A stretch of 44,223 bases of DNA from CAUZSN01 sp963582345 (GCA_963582345.1 CAUZSN010000009.1:1-44223), one strand, 5' to 3'; numbered from the stretch's first letter, positions 1 through 8,914 are shown. A program made the numbers and translations. Notes: generated by a model not told the origin, from the letters alone.

Positions 1-195
1 ACTGGAATTGTGGCATATCGGTTGGCTGTCACCAATTGTTCATCGTTTCCGACTCGCCGGTGCCCCAAACAAAGTTCTCCGTCTCTTCGATGAGAAATAT
101 GGTGTCCGCCGAGTATTTCGATTTTGGATCCTAGTCGGTGACAAGTGTGCCACAAAAATACACTTATCACAGTCCGCCTTAGGACATTGCTCGCA
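1..195. other. window edge, no gene seen
   Basis: Nothing that reads as a protein on either strand. The one open frame here (plus strand, from about position 8) has no recognisable composition or motif. The hemB stop lies at 196, so this is probably the downstream flank of hemB. Confidence 0.5.
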
Positions 196-1227
196 TCACG
201 CCAGCCAGCGTGCGGCGTCTTTGGCGAAATAAGTCAGAATCATGTCGGCCCCAGCACGCTTGATTGAGATCAGGACCTCCAGAACGGTCCGCTGCTCGTC
301 GATCCAGCCGTTGCCGGCGGCCGCTTTGACCATGGAAAATTCACCACTGACATTGAAAGCGGCCAGCGGGACACCAGGATGAGCGTCTTTGACACGACGA
401 ACCACGTCCAGATAACTCAACGCCGGTTTGACCATTAGCATGTCCGCACCTTCGGCCAAGTCCAATTCGATTTCGCGCAACGCCTGAGCGGCATTGGCCG
501 GGTCCATCTGGTAGGTTCGGCGGTCGCCGAATTGGGGAGCACTTTCGGCAGCCTCACGAAACGGACCGTAAAAGGCGGACGAATATTTTGCGGCATAGCT
601 TAATATCGGGACGTTTTCAAAACCCGTTTCATCCAGTCCACTTCGTACGGCGGCGATCATCCCGTCCATCATACCGCTGGGCGCAACGACATCGGCCCCT
701 GCCTGAACATGACTGACGGCCTGCTTGACCAAAATCTGCAGCGTGGCATCGTTATCCACGTCCAATTCACCGTGTCGGTCGTTCACAATTCCGCAGTGAC
801 CGTGATCAGTGTATTCGCAAAAACAGACATCGGTGATAATCAACACGTCTGACCCGCTTTGTTTAATGGCTCGCACCGCCTGCTGAACCACGCCGTGGTC
901 ATCATATGAATCGCTACCAATGCCGTCTTTGTGCTCGGGAATTCCGAACAGAATCACGGCTGGGATCCCCAGCGAGTCGACTTCGGCAATCTCATCGGCG
1001 AGCAAGTCAATCGTCACCTGCGAGTGGCCCGGCATGGAATCGATCGGTACACGCCGGTTCTCACCGTATCGAACGAACAATGGAAAAATGAGATCATTGG
1101 CGCTTAGATGCGTCTCGCCGACCATTTCACGCAGTTTGGGATGAGTGCGTAAGCGGCGCATCCGTACAGTTGGGAATCCGGCAGTGGCCGAACTGACGAC
1201 GTTCTTTTCTTCTGACACGGTTGCCAT
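196..1227 (-). CDS. hemB: porphobilinogen synthase (delta-aminolevulinate dehydratase)
   Basis: Condenses two 5-aminolevulinate molecules into porphobilinogen, the first common step of tetrapyrrole synthesis, in the cytoplasm. Seen: the metal-site motif DVCFCEYTDHGHC with Cys135, Cys137 and Cys145 (CxCx7C), the Schiff-base lysines Lys214 in AAKYSSAFYGPFR and Lys267 in MLMVKPALSYLD, and the family pattern from RMRRLRTHP at the N terminus to the C terminus. The three cysteines indicate the zinc-dependent form. I chose the ATG at 1227 (343 aa); an upstream in-frame start at 1263 would add 12 residues that match nothing in the family. The length is typical. The isochorismatase-family gene lies upstream on the same strand across about 310 bp with a hairpin, so the two are probably separate units. 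Haem supply fits the five haem proteins encoded at 37-43 kb, but there is no direct link. Confidence 0.96.
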   Translation of the reverse strand: MATVSEEKNVVSSATAGFPTVRMRRLRTHPKLREMVGETHLSANDLIFPLFVRYGENRRVPIDSMPGHSQVTIDLLADEIAEVDSLGIPAVILFGIPEHKDGIGSDSYDDHGVVQQAVRAIKQSGSDVLIITDVCFCEYTDHGHCGIVNDRHGELDVDNDATLQILVKQAVSHVQAGADVVAPSGMMDGMIAAVRSGLDETGFENVPILSYAAKYSSAFYGPFREAAESAPQFGDRRTYQMDPANAAQALREIELDLAEGADMLMVKPALSYLDVVRRVKDAHPGVPLAAFNVSGEFSMVKAAAGNGWIDEQRTVLEVLISIKRAGADMILTYFAKDAARWLA

Positions 1228-1536
1228 TGGCTGACGTCCACAAACAACAAACCGAGAACCCAAACACTGCTTCCAAAGTGCCGATTTACAACCGGTTGAA
1301 AACCTGTTTGTAGTAACCCGATTTATCGGGTTTCGTTACGAACAAACCGCATGAATTCGGTCACTATGAACTTATCCAACGGCCTGCTAAGTCACATGTT
1401 CATAGAATATCGGTTGGCGGGGACGAATTCCACACTGACTGTTCACCGGTGAATTGTTCGGCGTTGCGCCTTTAGACGATTCGAATTGACGTACAGAGAC
1501 TTTATGACCATAAAAAATCACCATTCAGGACAACGG
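1228..1536. other. hemB upstream intergenic region with two palindromes
   Basis: About 310 bp without a gene between the isochorismatase-family stop and the hemB start. It contains a hairpin at 1315-1332 (listed separately) and a perfect 12-bp palindrome, TTCACCGGTGAA, at 1442-1453. No clear -35/-10 pair was identified. The palindrome could be a protein-binding site for hemB control; this is inference. Confidence 0.4.
1315..1332. terminator. hairpin downstream of the isochorismatase-family gene
   Basis: AACCCGAT-TT-ATCGGGTT is a perfect inverted repeat, flanked by GTAAC on the left and GTTAC on the right, so the stem can be extended with bulges. It lies downstream of the minus-strand gene that ends at 1537. 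There is no T-run on the minus strand, so factor-independent termination is doubtful. Confidence 0.25.
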
Positions 1537-2118
1537 TCATTGCTCAGTAATTAGTTTGCTGATCTGCCTAAATTCCGGCGTCCCGGCGACTTCACACCAT
1601 TCGAATAGAATCGATTCTGTCGTGGTGACGACGGCGCCACAAAGTGACATTCGATCCAATGCGACTTGCCAATCCAGTTTGTACCGGCTGGCGATTGCAT
1701 CGGCCGGGACGTAGACCTGGAATCCCCGAGCAATGAGATCCAACACCGTCTGTTGGACGCAGACGTGAGCCTCAATGCCAGCTACTACGACTTTATGGCG
1801 ATCATCGGCTTGTTCCCCCGCACTGCCCCAATTCAATGCTTCAGAACAACTGAAGCGCAATTTCTCCAGGATGTCGTCCAGCAACTCGGCCAGTGTCTGA
1901 GTTGTTGTACCCAGGCCTTTCGGATACTGCTCGGTCGCGTAGACAGGAATCTGAAGAATCTGTGCGCCTTGAATCAATCGTCGACAGTTGCCGATCATCC
2001 GATCGACAACCGGAATCGAAGACAGTAGTTTTTCCTGGACGTCAACGATCAGCAGCTTACTGTCGGTTTGCGACAACAGCTCGCTGCTCCGCAAGAATTC
2101 ATTCGCAGCATCGCTCAT
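1537..2118 (-). CDS. isochorismatase-family (cysteine) hydrolase
   Basis: A 193-aa cytoplasmic hydrolase of the isochorismatase/nicotinamidase superfamily. The catalytic triad is visible: Asp26 in LLIVDVQ, Lys86 in EKLRFSC, and Cys120 in IEAHVCVQQT, each in the usual spacing. The cis-peptide-type stretch GIEAHVCV and the A-x-x-S-R motif after the fifth strand also fit. Family members cleave amides or vinyl ethers (nicotinamide, isochorismate, ureidoacrylate); the substrate cannot be told from this sequence. The sequence most resembles the compact YcaC-like/isochorismatase-like branch, from the T-E-Q-Y-P-x-G-L motif at 62-69. It is transcribed divergently from the S1-domain gene with 209 bp between starts. 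No neighbours indicate a nicotinamide or siderophore pathway. Confidence 0.88.
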   Translation of the reverse strand: MSDAANEFLRSSELLSQTDSKLLIVDVQEKLLSSIPVVDRMIGNCRRLIQGAQILQIPVYATEQYPKGLGTTTQTLAELLDDILEKLRFSCSEALNWGSAGEQADDRHKVVVAGIEAHVCVQQTVLDLIARGFQVYVPADAIASRYKLDWQVALDRMSLCGAVVTTTESILFEWCEVAGTPEFRQISKLITEQ

Positions 2119-2238
2119 AACTCTAAGACCTCATAAATTCAAACCGCTGGGATGAGCACCGTCAGCCAAAGATGGTCCCAGCATTATCGTTGCTTGCCCG
2201 GTGATACGGAATCGAGATCACATGAAATTCATGAATCG

Positions 2239-2252
2239 ACGAAACGTTTCGT
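2239..2252. promoter_or_regulatory. 14-bp perfect palindrome resembling a LacI/PurR-family operator
   Basis: ACGAAACGTTTCGT is self-complementary over 14 bp and lies between the divergent starts at 2118 and 2337. The AAACGTTT core is typical of LacI/GalR-family operators (known pattern). A second, weaker palindrome, CATGAA-a-TTCATG, lies just beside it at 2221-2233. Either could control the hydrolase, the S1 gene or both. No LacI-family gene is in the window. Confidence 0.35.
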
Positions 2253-2336
2253 GACGATGTCGTAGTGGAGTTTTCGGACTGATTCGAGTATTGTATTTGC
2301 TCGTAACGAAGTTTTCTGATTGAATGAGTGCCTGGA

Positions 2337-3812
2337 ATGAGTTCTGAACAGCCTATTCCTGAACGCATCGAGTCGCCGCAAGTGGCCGCGTCAATACGTG
2401 CCCACCTCAACGCTGACGAGACGAAAAGCTCGGATGCGACCGGCGCAGACATAAACATCGCGGCCCACACAACGACTGATGAATCGACTGCGCCGTCCAT
2501 AAAAAGCAGTCCCGCGCCAGTCGAATTGCCACCGAAAATCGAAGAACTCGATAGGGAACTGGAAGCCGAACTTCAGGCCGCAATGGTTGATGATGAACAA
2601 TTGACTACCGACGATCTTCAAATGGATCAGCACGGCCAAGCCGAGCGAACGAACCAACAACCGATTGAAGAATCGTTGGAACCAGGCACTCGACTGAAGG
2701 GTCGAGTGCAATCAGTCCATGGAGATAATGTGTTTGTCGATTTGGGCTATCGTTCGCCAGGCGTGTTTAAGCTCAGGCAATACGAATCCCCCAAGCCACC
2801 AGTGGTGGGACAGGAATTCGAAGTTATCGTCGATCAGGTTGAATCGGCCGAAGGCTTGATTGTTGTGAATCCGCCCGGCGGGGCGCAGCACCTAAAAAAT
2901 AACTGGGACGCCGTCTCGACGGGACAAATCGTTGATTGTTTGGTGACGAAGACAAATAAAGGAGGCCTGGAGGTCACCTTCGGAACTCTTCGTGGTTTCT
3001 TGCCAGCTGGTCAGGTTGACTTCCGCTACGTTGATGATCTGAAACCTTTTGTCGGTCAGAAGATTCGAGTGAAAATTATCGAGGCGAACCGACAGAAGCG
3101 GAATTTGGTCGTCAGCCGGCGCGACTACTTGGAAATTGAACGCGAAAAACAGGAACAGGAACTATGGTCAGCAATTGAGTTGGGGCAAACGTTTACAGGA
3201 ACCGTCAAAACCATCAAAGACTACGGAGCGTTCATTGACGTCGGCGGAACAGATGGGTTCTTGCACATTGGTGAAATCAGTTGGACTCGAATCAATCACC
3301 CATCCGACGTCTTGCAAGTCGGCCAGAGTGTTGAAGTTAAGATACTTTCGCTCGATCCGGAAAAGAAACGAATCGGCCTGGGAATGAAGCAGTTGGCGCA
3401 AAGCCCTTGGGCGACAGTCGCGGAAAAGTACTCGTCCGGCCAAACCGTCAACGGCAAGGTCACTCGGACGACAAACTTCGGTGCGTTTATCGAATTAGAA
3501 TCAGGTATCGAAGGCTTGGTACACATCAGCGAACTTGACTACAAGCGAGTCAACAAGGTCACAGACGTGTTAAATGTCGACCAGGAAGTCGACGTGCAAG
3601 TGATTGACGTGAACTCTGATCAGCACCGCATTCGATTGTCACTAAAGTCGCTAAAGTCGCAGGATGAGCCAACGAAATCGAGCGATCAGCACGAACCAAA
3701 TACTCCGAATGAAATCCCCCCAACGGAAAGCAAGGCCAAAGCTCCGTTGAAAGGAGGCATCGGGGAAGCGACGAAAGACGCGTTGTTCGGGAATCCGATT
3801 GACTATACGTAA
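2337..3812 (+). CDS. S1 RNA-binding domain protein, ribosomal protein S1-like
   Basis: A 491-aa protein with four S1 (OB-fold) repeats: about residues 118-180, 195-258, 283-353 and 368-438. The last two carry the classic G-x-V-x-x-x-x-x-x-G-A-F-[IV] and GL(V)HISE signatures (TVKTIKDYGAFIDVGG; GLVHISELDYKRV). The acidic, low-complexity first ~110 residues and the hydrophilic C-terminal ~50 residues are probably disordered. It is probably the bS1-type protein that brings mRNA to the 30S subunit; since Shine-Dalgarno sequences are scarce in this window, such a protein would matter here. A free S1-domain regulator is the alternative. I chose the ATG at 2337 over the GTG nine bases upstream. No strong ribosome-binding site is visible. 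It is convergent with the FHA gene that follows. Confidence 0.85.
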   Translation: MSSEQPIPERIESPQVAASIRAHLNADETKSSDATGADINIAAHTTTDESTAPSIKSSPAPVELPPKIEELDRELEAELQAAMVDDEQLTTDDLQMDQHGQAERTNQQPIEESLEPGTRLKGRVQSVHGDNVFVDLGYRSPGVFKLRQYESPKPPVVGQEFEVIVDQVESAEGLIVVNPPGGAQHLKNNWDAVSTGQIVDCLVTKTNKGGLEVTFGTLRGFLPAGQVDFRYVDDLKPFVGQKIRVKIIEANRQKRNLVVSRRDYLEIEREKQEQELWSAIELGQTFTGTVKTIKDYGAFIDVGGTDGFLHIGEISWTRINHPSDVLQVGQSVEVKILSLDPEKKRIGLGMKQLAQSPWATVAEKYSSGQTVNGKVTRTTNFGAFIELESGIEGLVHISELDYKRVNKVTDVLNVDQEVDVQVIDVNSDQHRIRLSLKSLKSQDEPTKSSDQHEPNTPNEIPPTESKAKAPLKGGIGEATKDALFGNPIDYT

Positions 3813-3857
3813 AGCGGTCGGCCGGTTACGTCCTGCTTACGGCTGCCTGCGCGACGA

Positions 3858-4832
3858 TCAGTCGCGGAGCAGAATGGCAATCAGATTTTTTAGCTCTTCG
3901 TCGTTTGCGCGGCGGCCTGTGAGTCCGGTGAAGCGGTTAATGTCTTCGGAATTTAGCAGATCGAGGACTCGACGATAGGCACGGCGCGCGGCTAGGTCAT
4001 TGTTTCTCGATTCCGCCAACTGAGCATCGCGTAACAGTTGCTGGTACGGTTCGATTTGCTTCTCTTGGATGCCGTAGAATCGGGCAATGTGTCGCCGTGC
4101 CCGTTCCCGCTGGTGGACCGAAGATCGGATTGGATCGATGTCTACGAACAATAAAGCCAACGACGATACCAGGCTCAGGCTCAATACTGCATACAAAACT
4201 AATGGATTCGTTTTCTTGTTTGAACCTTCTATCGATTTGCGGGCGAGACCTTCGGCCAGAGTCAGTTCCGGCATGTGCCCGTCTTCGCCCAACTGAACCA
4301 GCGGATCACCAGGTTTGTCTGTGATGAAACGGGCAACTTCGCGTGATTTCTTCTTCGCACGTTTCGGCTTTCCGAAACGTTTTTCTTTTTTAGGCGAAGC
4401 CTTTGGCGGTGGCACAGCTTCGATTCGAGACGGAAAAACTTCAGGCATTGGAGCACCGTCAGGCAACTCGTTTGACTCAATGACGTCAACCTCGGATGAA
4501 TCTCCCACGGTTTTCATTGCACCATCAGCCCGGCAAGTGATTTGGCAGGACGTGCGGCGACTGAATTGAATCGTGACGCCTTCGGGCAGCCAAACCCAGC
4601 GCCCGGCGGGAATCGCGGCGCCGTCCACTTCGACCGCTTGTTCGATGGGCGTGTAGATCGCATAACGGCCATTGCGGCGAACAATGCTCGCCTGGTGACC
4701 GGACAGTTCGGGGTCATTAATCGTGATCTGATTTTCCGGCGCCCGACCGATGTGGACCAATTCCTCTGCAAGCTCAAACACCTTGCCGCGTTCGGGACCC
4801 GAAATGACAGTGATTCGTGAGAATTCGTTCAT
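3858..4832 (-). CDS. FHA-domain protein with a single membrane helix
   Basis: A 324-aa protein at the downstream end of the Tad pilus locus. Residues about 5-95 form an FHA domain, with IGRAPENQI and the LSGHQASI core; FHA domains bind phosphothreonine peptides. A basic, proline-rich linker (about 120-165, KKEKRFGKPKRAKKKSR) follows, then a hydrophobic helix (LVLYAVLSLSLVSSLALLFV) near residue 220 and a C-terminal helical segment with an A-R-R-A-Y-R-R-V-L tetratricopeptide-like pattern. The FHA domain would face the cytoplasm. It lies 64 bp after the TadC-like gene on the same strand, so it is probably co-transcribed. I chose the ATG at 4832, before EFSRITV; the frame is open 51 bp further upstream. 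A role tying pilus assembly to Ser/Thr kinase signalling is inference. Confidence 0.75.
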   Translation of the reverse strand: MNEFSRITVISGPERGKVFELAEELVHIGRAPENQITINDPELSGHQASIVRRNGRYAIYTPIEQAVEVDGAAIPAGRWVWLPEGVTIQFSRRTSCQITCRADGAMKTVGDSSEVDVIESNELPDGAPMPEVFPSRIEAVPPPKASPKKEKRFGKPKRAKKKSREVARFITDKPGDPLVQLGEDGHMPELTLAEGLARKSIEGSNKKTNPLVLYAVLSLSLVSSLALLFVDIDPIRSSVHQRERARRHIARFYGIQEKQIEPYQQLLRDAQLAESRNNDLAARRAYRRVLDLLNSEDINRFTGLTGRRANDEELKNLIAILLRD

Positions 4833-4896
4833 CTCAATTCGGTTATGGGCCTCTTTGAAAGCGTCGATTCTACGCAAATGCACGTCAAGTTGTCGC

Positions 4897-5853
4897 CTAT
4901 GACAGAAAGTCCTCGTAGATGAAACCCAATACGAATGGCCCCAGGATGATGATCACCGTCGATGCCATCACCAACATGTTGGGCAACAGCATTTTCACTC
5001 CCGCCTCACCCGCGATCGTTTCGGCTCGCTGGGTCCGCTTGATGCGCAACACATCGGCCTGAGTGCGAAACAGTTGTGCCAACGGCGTGCCAAGAACCTC
5101 ACCTTGGATGATTGAGCCAACGATGCTGGTAATTTCGTCATCACTCAGCCGGTCCCGCATGGCTTGCAGCGCTTCGGTGCGACTCTTGCCCATGTTGATT
5201 TCGGCCAGTACTCGACCAAATTCTACGCCCACCGGATGCTCGCGGAATTCGTCGACCGATTGCTCCAGTGCTTGCAGAAAGGTCGATCCGGACTCCATCA
5301 GCAGTGTCAACAAATCCAATAGAAACGGCATTCGCTGCTTGATCAAGAGCAACCGGTACCGTGCCCGAAATGCCAGACGCCGCCGCAATACAAACCCAGT
5401 CAGGATTGTCACCGTAAACGCCAAAACAATTCCGACCGGTCCCATTATTTTCACACCGAAAGAAATGTAAAACGGAGTTGCCAGCAAGGCGACCAGTTCT
5501 ATGCGGCCTAGAAATTCCTCGGGTGTCCAGAACCGTGGCAAGCCTGACGCCTGGGTTTCGCGGTTGATGTCGGGAAGCTGCTCGCGAAAAGCTCCGCGGT
5601 TGATTTTGGCAAGCGCTTGAATCACCGGCTGAAACACGCGGTAGATCAGACTGTGTTGTCGCAGTTCGTTGATCCGGTTGACGTCGTATTGCCAATCGTC
5701 GTCCTGTTCCAAATCTTCTGAATGAAGTGTGACCAAAATAATGCGTGTCAGCACGAAGACAGCAATACCCACGAACCCGCATGCCAACGTCGGTAGCGGT
5801 GACGGAGCTACCGCTAACAAAATTTGCGAAGCGAGATCCGTCATGAAAACCAT
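4897..5853 (-). CDS. tadC: Tad pilus inner-membrane platform protein, TadC-like
   Basis: A 318-aa type II secretion F-domain protein, one of the two platform proteins of Tad/Flp pilus assembly, in the cytoplasmic membrane next to the CpaF ATPase. Hydrophobic segments lie near the N terminus (LPTLACGFVGIAVFVLTRII), in the middle (LLATPFYISFG and VGIVLAFTVTILTGFVL) and at the C terminus (MLVMASTVIIILGPFVLGFI). The T2SF core includes LLDLLTLLMESGSTFLQALE and GRVLAEINMGKSRTEAL, followed by EVLGTPLAQLFRTQADVLR. Assignment as TadC rather than TadB follows its position second after cpaF and its length. Either ATG at 5853 or 5844 could be the start. It is 45 bp downstream of the TadB-like gene. Confidence 0.88.
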   Translation of the reverse strand: MVFMTDLASQILLAVAPSPLPTLACGFVGIAVFVLTRIILVTLHSEDLEQDDDWQYDVNRINELRQHSLIYRVFQPVIQALAKINRGAFREQLPDINRETQASGLPRFWTPEEFLGRIELVALLATPFYISFGVKIMGPVGIVLAFTVTILTGFVLRRRLAFRARYRLLLIKQRMPFLLDLLTLLMESGSTFLQALEQSVDEFREHPVGVEFGRVLAEINMGKSRTEALQAMRDRLSDDEITSIVGSIIQGEVLGTPLAQLFRTQADVLRIKRTQRAETIAGEAGVKMLLPNMLVMASTVIIILGPFVLGFIYEDFLS

Positions 5854-5898
5854 TCCTGTTGTGTTCGCAGGACGGACAAATTCGATGTTAACGGAACA

Positions 5899-6744
5899 CT
5901 AAATTTCCGGATTCAAAATTTGTCTCGCCCAAAGATACGCGATAAAATTTAACACCACTGCTGCACATAACATCATCTGACCGACAAACGACGTGAAGAA
6001 CCGCTCAGTATTTATTGGGTCAATGAAAAAGTAATAGATGGACAGCACGGCAAACGGTGCTAGCGCCATATAGAATGCCGAATACCGAGCTTGAGCGGTC
6101 TCGGATGTAATCTTTCGCTCTAGCCGCTGCAACTCGCGAACGGAATGCGCTATCCGTTCAACCGTTTCGTTCAGACTACCACCGCTTTCCCGACTGGCTT
6201 GTATGGCGGCCGCGAGCAATGCAAAGTTCTCGCTGCGCAATCGCTGCTTGGCTTCCACTAGACACCGTTCCAACGGTTTACCCAATTGGTATTCGCCGAC
6301 GATCTGTTGAAACTCCTGACAAATCGGCCGCGGCGACTGTTGCGCCAGGATTTCCAGAGCCTGAGCTAACGACAACCCCGCTCTGACAGCGCTTGACAAT
6401 GACACCATCGCATCAGCCAGTTGGTCCTCAATCTGCTGCCGACGAGTTTCTGCCATCCGCCTGAGCAGGTACCAGGGCAAGCATACCAACAGAACGACTG
6501 ACATCAGCCCCAACAGGAGCGAATTGGCGACAAGCCAAGACACCAGAAGCGTGCCCAGTACAACACATGACCAGATGACCAGGATCTTGTGCAACTTACT
6601 AGTGTTCGCCCGCAACCGCCGAAGCTTGTCGCGAAAGTCCGCTTCGACAAAGTCCATGCCGCGCATATAGTAGTCGCTACCAGCATGCGCCAATATGGCA
6701 ACTGCCAGTCCGACCATTGTAGTTCCCATCACTTGTTCGAACAT
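5899..6744 (-). CDS. tadB: Tad pilus inner-membrane platform protein, TadB-like
   Basis: A 281-aa type II secretion F-domain protein that pairs with the TadC-like protein as the membrane platform for pilin extrusion. Seen: an N-terminal hydrophobic segment (GTTMVGLAVAILAHAG), a helical hairpin in the first third (LVIWSCVVLGTLLVSWLVAN and LLLGLMSVVLLVCLPWYLL), the T2SF core DAMVSLSSAVRAGLSLAQALE and ESGGSLNETVERIA, and two C-terminal membrane helices (LAPFAVLSIYYFFI; MLCAAVVLNFIAYLWA). I chose the ATG at 6744 (MFEQVMG); the open frame extends 33 bp further. A 144-bp gap separates it from cpaF and holds an inverted repeat. Confidence 0.88.
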   Translation of the reverse strand: MFEQVMGTTMVGLAVAILAHAGSDYYMRGMDFVEADFRDKLRRLRANTSKLHKILVIWSCVVLGTLLVSWLVANSLLLGLMSVVLLVCLPWYLLRRMAETRRQQIEDQLADAMVSLSSAVRAGLSLAQALEILAQQSPRPICQEFQQIVGEYQLGKPLERCLVEAKQRLRSENFALLAAAIQASRESGGSLNETVERIAHSVRELQRLERKITSETAQARYSAFYMALAPFAVLSIYYFFIDPINTERFFTSFVGQMMLCAAVVLNFIAYLWARQILNPEI

Positions 6745-6835
6745 TGATATCTCTGGTTGTGCTGCGGCACATTCCAAAATGTAGCGTGGGCGCCACCACT
6801 CTACGCGAAACGAAACAGTCGAATTAAGGTATTCA

Positions 6836-6891
6836 TAACACGTCAGTCAAGTGAAGCAGAACGGCTATTTTGCGAGATGGCTAACGTGTTA
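6836..6891 (-). promoter_or_regulatory. 8-bp inverted repeat spanning the cpaF-tadB junction
   Basis: TAACACGT at 6836-6843 and ACGTGTTA at 6884-6891 are perfect inverted copies 40 nt apart. The second copy overlaps the cpaF stop. In the mRNA they could pair across the intergenic region and affect decay or translation of tadB. No T-run is seen, so it is not an obvious terminator. Confidence 0.25.
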
Positions 6892-8817
6892 CATAGTTTC
6901 TCTGACTCGACTTGTCCTGTCATTCCCTTGACCCTCCTCTCCGTACAAGAAGTCCAGATTGAGCAGATCTTTTTCGATCAGCGAGTCGATGAACGACGGC
7001 ATGTAACCAGTCGGATGCAATGATTTCGCGTCGCGAATGTTAAAGATGTCAGTGCAGATCAACTCTTTCCGATCAGGATCGTAGCCGCCGATTTCGGAAA
7101 CCTGCGTGACCGCTCGCTTGCCCCCAGGAATCCGATCGATCTGTACAACGATGTCGATGGCCGACGCAATCTGTTTTTGAATCGACGCGACGGGCAAATC
7201 GACAGCCATCAGCACCAGAACCTCCAACCGTTTCAGTACATCGTCGGTGCTGTTAGCGTGGACTGTAGTCAGTGATCCATCGTGGCCGGTGTTCATGGCT
7301 TGTAGCATGTCTAAAGCTTCCGGGCCGCGGCACTCACCGATAATAATCCGGTCGGGCCGCATGCGCAGTGAATTCCTGACCAGGTCGCGAATGGTATATT
7401 CTCCGGCGCCCTCGACATTCGGAGGTTTGCTTTCCAACGTGACGACATGTTCCTGATGCAATTGCAATTCGGTCGTGTCTTCGACTGTGACAATCCGTTC
7501 TTTATGCGGGATGAAACTGGACAAAACGTTTAACATGGTCGTCTTGCCTGTCCCAGTGCCGCCGCTGACCAAGATATTTCGTCGATCGACAACACACGCT
7601 CGTAAGAACCTGGCGGCTGCTGAAGTGATACTGCCTGATTCGATCAAGTCGTCCATGGTGAACCGGAAGGCGGGGAATTTTCGGATGGTCACGCATGGAC
7701 CGCGCACCGCCAGCGGCGGGATGATGGCATTAACCCGCGAACCGTCGGGAAGACGGGCGTCGACCAACGGCTGGCTTTTGTCGATGCGACGGCCGACTTC
7801 CGCGACAATCCGCTCGATAATCGATTCAGTCACTTTGTCGGAAATGAACCGCCGTCCCGACAATTCGACCACACCGTCACGCTCGACGTAAATCTGATCG
7901 CTCTTGACGACCATAATTTCCGTGATTGTCGGCGCCCGCAGCAGATCCTGAAGGGGACCGAAACCAAACACCGTGTCTTTGAGATCCTTTTTCAACGCTC
8001 GCAAAACAACATATTTTTTTAGTTCTTTATGCAAGTGCGGACGGACCAGCGGAAAGACATCGGAAAATTTCGATTCCGTTTTCTGAATCTGACCACTTAA
8101 GTCGGGTTGACCTTCCAACCCCAAACGCTCACGTACAAATCTCATCAAGTTGTGCAGCTCGGTTTCACGCTCGGGAACGAGCGTGATTGGGACGTCAAAT
8201 TCGTTGTATGTCAATTTCGCTAGACTGTCGAGTTGCTCCCTATCTGTTTCGAGAATCAATTGGTTGATCAACAGGTCTTTAAGTGTCAGCCCAACGACTT
8301 CTTCCAAGAGCGCCGAGTTTTCCTCGCCGAACAGATCCATCTCTCGGCAGACGTCTTCAATGTTTCGCTCCAGCATAAGGATACTGTCGGCGTCGCCCAG
8401 CCGGTTGTTTTCCAGTTCGTAAAGGTCGAACCTCTCAAGCAGTTTGCGATGTACTCGCAGCTCTAAATCGGACATGATCGACCGCAGGTGTACTTCCATC
8501 TCGCTGCGACTGATGGGAGCAGCTTCTTCAGATTCGAAGGTGAGCGTGAAAGGCCAAATGCGAACCGTTTCGCCAGCGGCCAATTCGATTGTTTCGCCGC
8601 CCATCACTTCGCGATCGCCAACCATGCAACTATTCAGGCCAACGTTTTCCAGCCGGAGTTTCCCGTTTTCCTGCCGTACGGTCGCCTGCCGTTTTGACAC
8701 CAACGGACTCTGCAACACCACGTTATTCGAGGCGTCCCGACCAATATGGATGACCGGTTCATCCGTTTCGACACGCGAACGCCGGCTGTCCTGAACTTTG
8801 TTGTACCAAACTTTCAT
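6889..8817 (-). CDS. cpaF: CpaF/TadA secretion ATPase with an N-terminal FHA domain
   Basis: The motor of Tad pilus assembly: it hydrolyses ATP in the cytoplasm to drive pilin extrusion through TadB/TadC. It has 642 aa, about 150 more than a plain CpaF. Residues about 20-100 are an FHA domain (IHIGRDASNNVVL, SPLVSKRQATV, LRLENVGLNS). The ATPase follows: the N-terminal domain, the ASCE core with Walker A SGGTGTGKTT near residue 420, the Asp-box region (ERIVTVEDTTEL), Walker B PDRIIIGECRGPEA and the His box HDGSLTTVHAN. All the usual motifs are intact, so the enzyme should be active. The FHA domain implies binding to a phosphothreonine partner. The ATG at 8817 begins the FHA domain directly. 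A terminator-like element lies upstream, between cpaB and this gene. Confidence 0.95.
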   Translation of the reverse strand: MKVWYNKVQDSRRSRVETDEPVIHIGRDASNNVVLQSPLVSKRQATVRQENGKLRLENVGLNSCMVGDREVMGGETIELAAGETVRIWPFTLTFESEEAAPISRSEMEVHLRSIMSDLELRVHRKLLERFDLYELENNRLGDADSILMLERNIEDVCREMDLFGEENSALLEEVVGLTLKDLLINQLILETDREQLDSLAKLTYNEFDVPITLVPERETELHNLMRFVRERLGLEGQPDLSGQIQKTESKFSDVFPLVRPHLHKELKKYVVLRALKKDLKDTVFGFGPLQDLLRAPTITEIMVVKSDQIYVERDGVVELSGRRFISDKVTESIIERIVAEVGRRIDKSQPLVDARLPDGSRVNAIIPPLAVRGPCVTIRKFPAFRFTMDDLIESGSITSAAARFLRACVVDRRNILVSGGTGTGKTTMLNVLSSFIPHKERIVTVEDTTELQLHQEHVVTLESKPPNVEGAGEYTIRDLVRNSLRMRPDRIIIGECRGPEALDMLQAMNTGHDGSLTTVHANSTDDVLKRLEVLVLMAVDLPVASIQKQIASAIDIVVQIDRIPGGKRAVTQVSEIGGYDPDRKELICTDIFNIRDAKSLHPTGYMPSFIDSLIEKDLLNLDFLYGEEGQGNDRTSRVRETM

Positions 8818-8914
8818 TCTTGCCGCTCGAGTTGGCGTTGGTAGGAAACACGTTGATTACAGCTGTTGTCTCGCAAAGTATGCAAATAAATTCGACATCC
8901 GAATCTCGACATCC

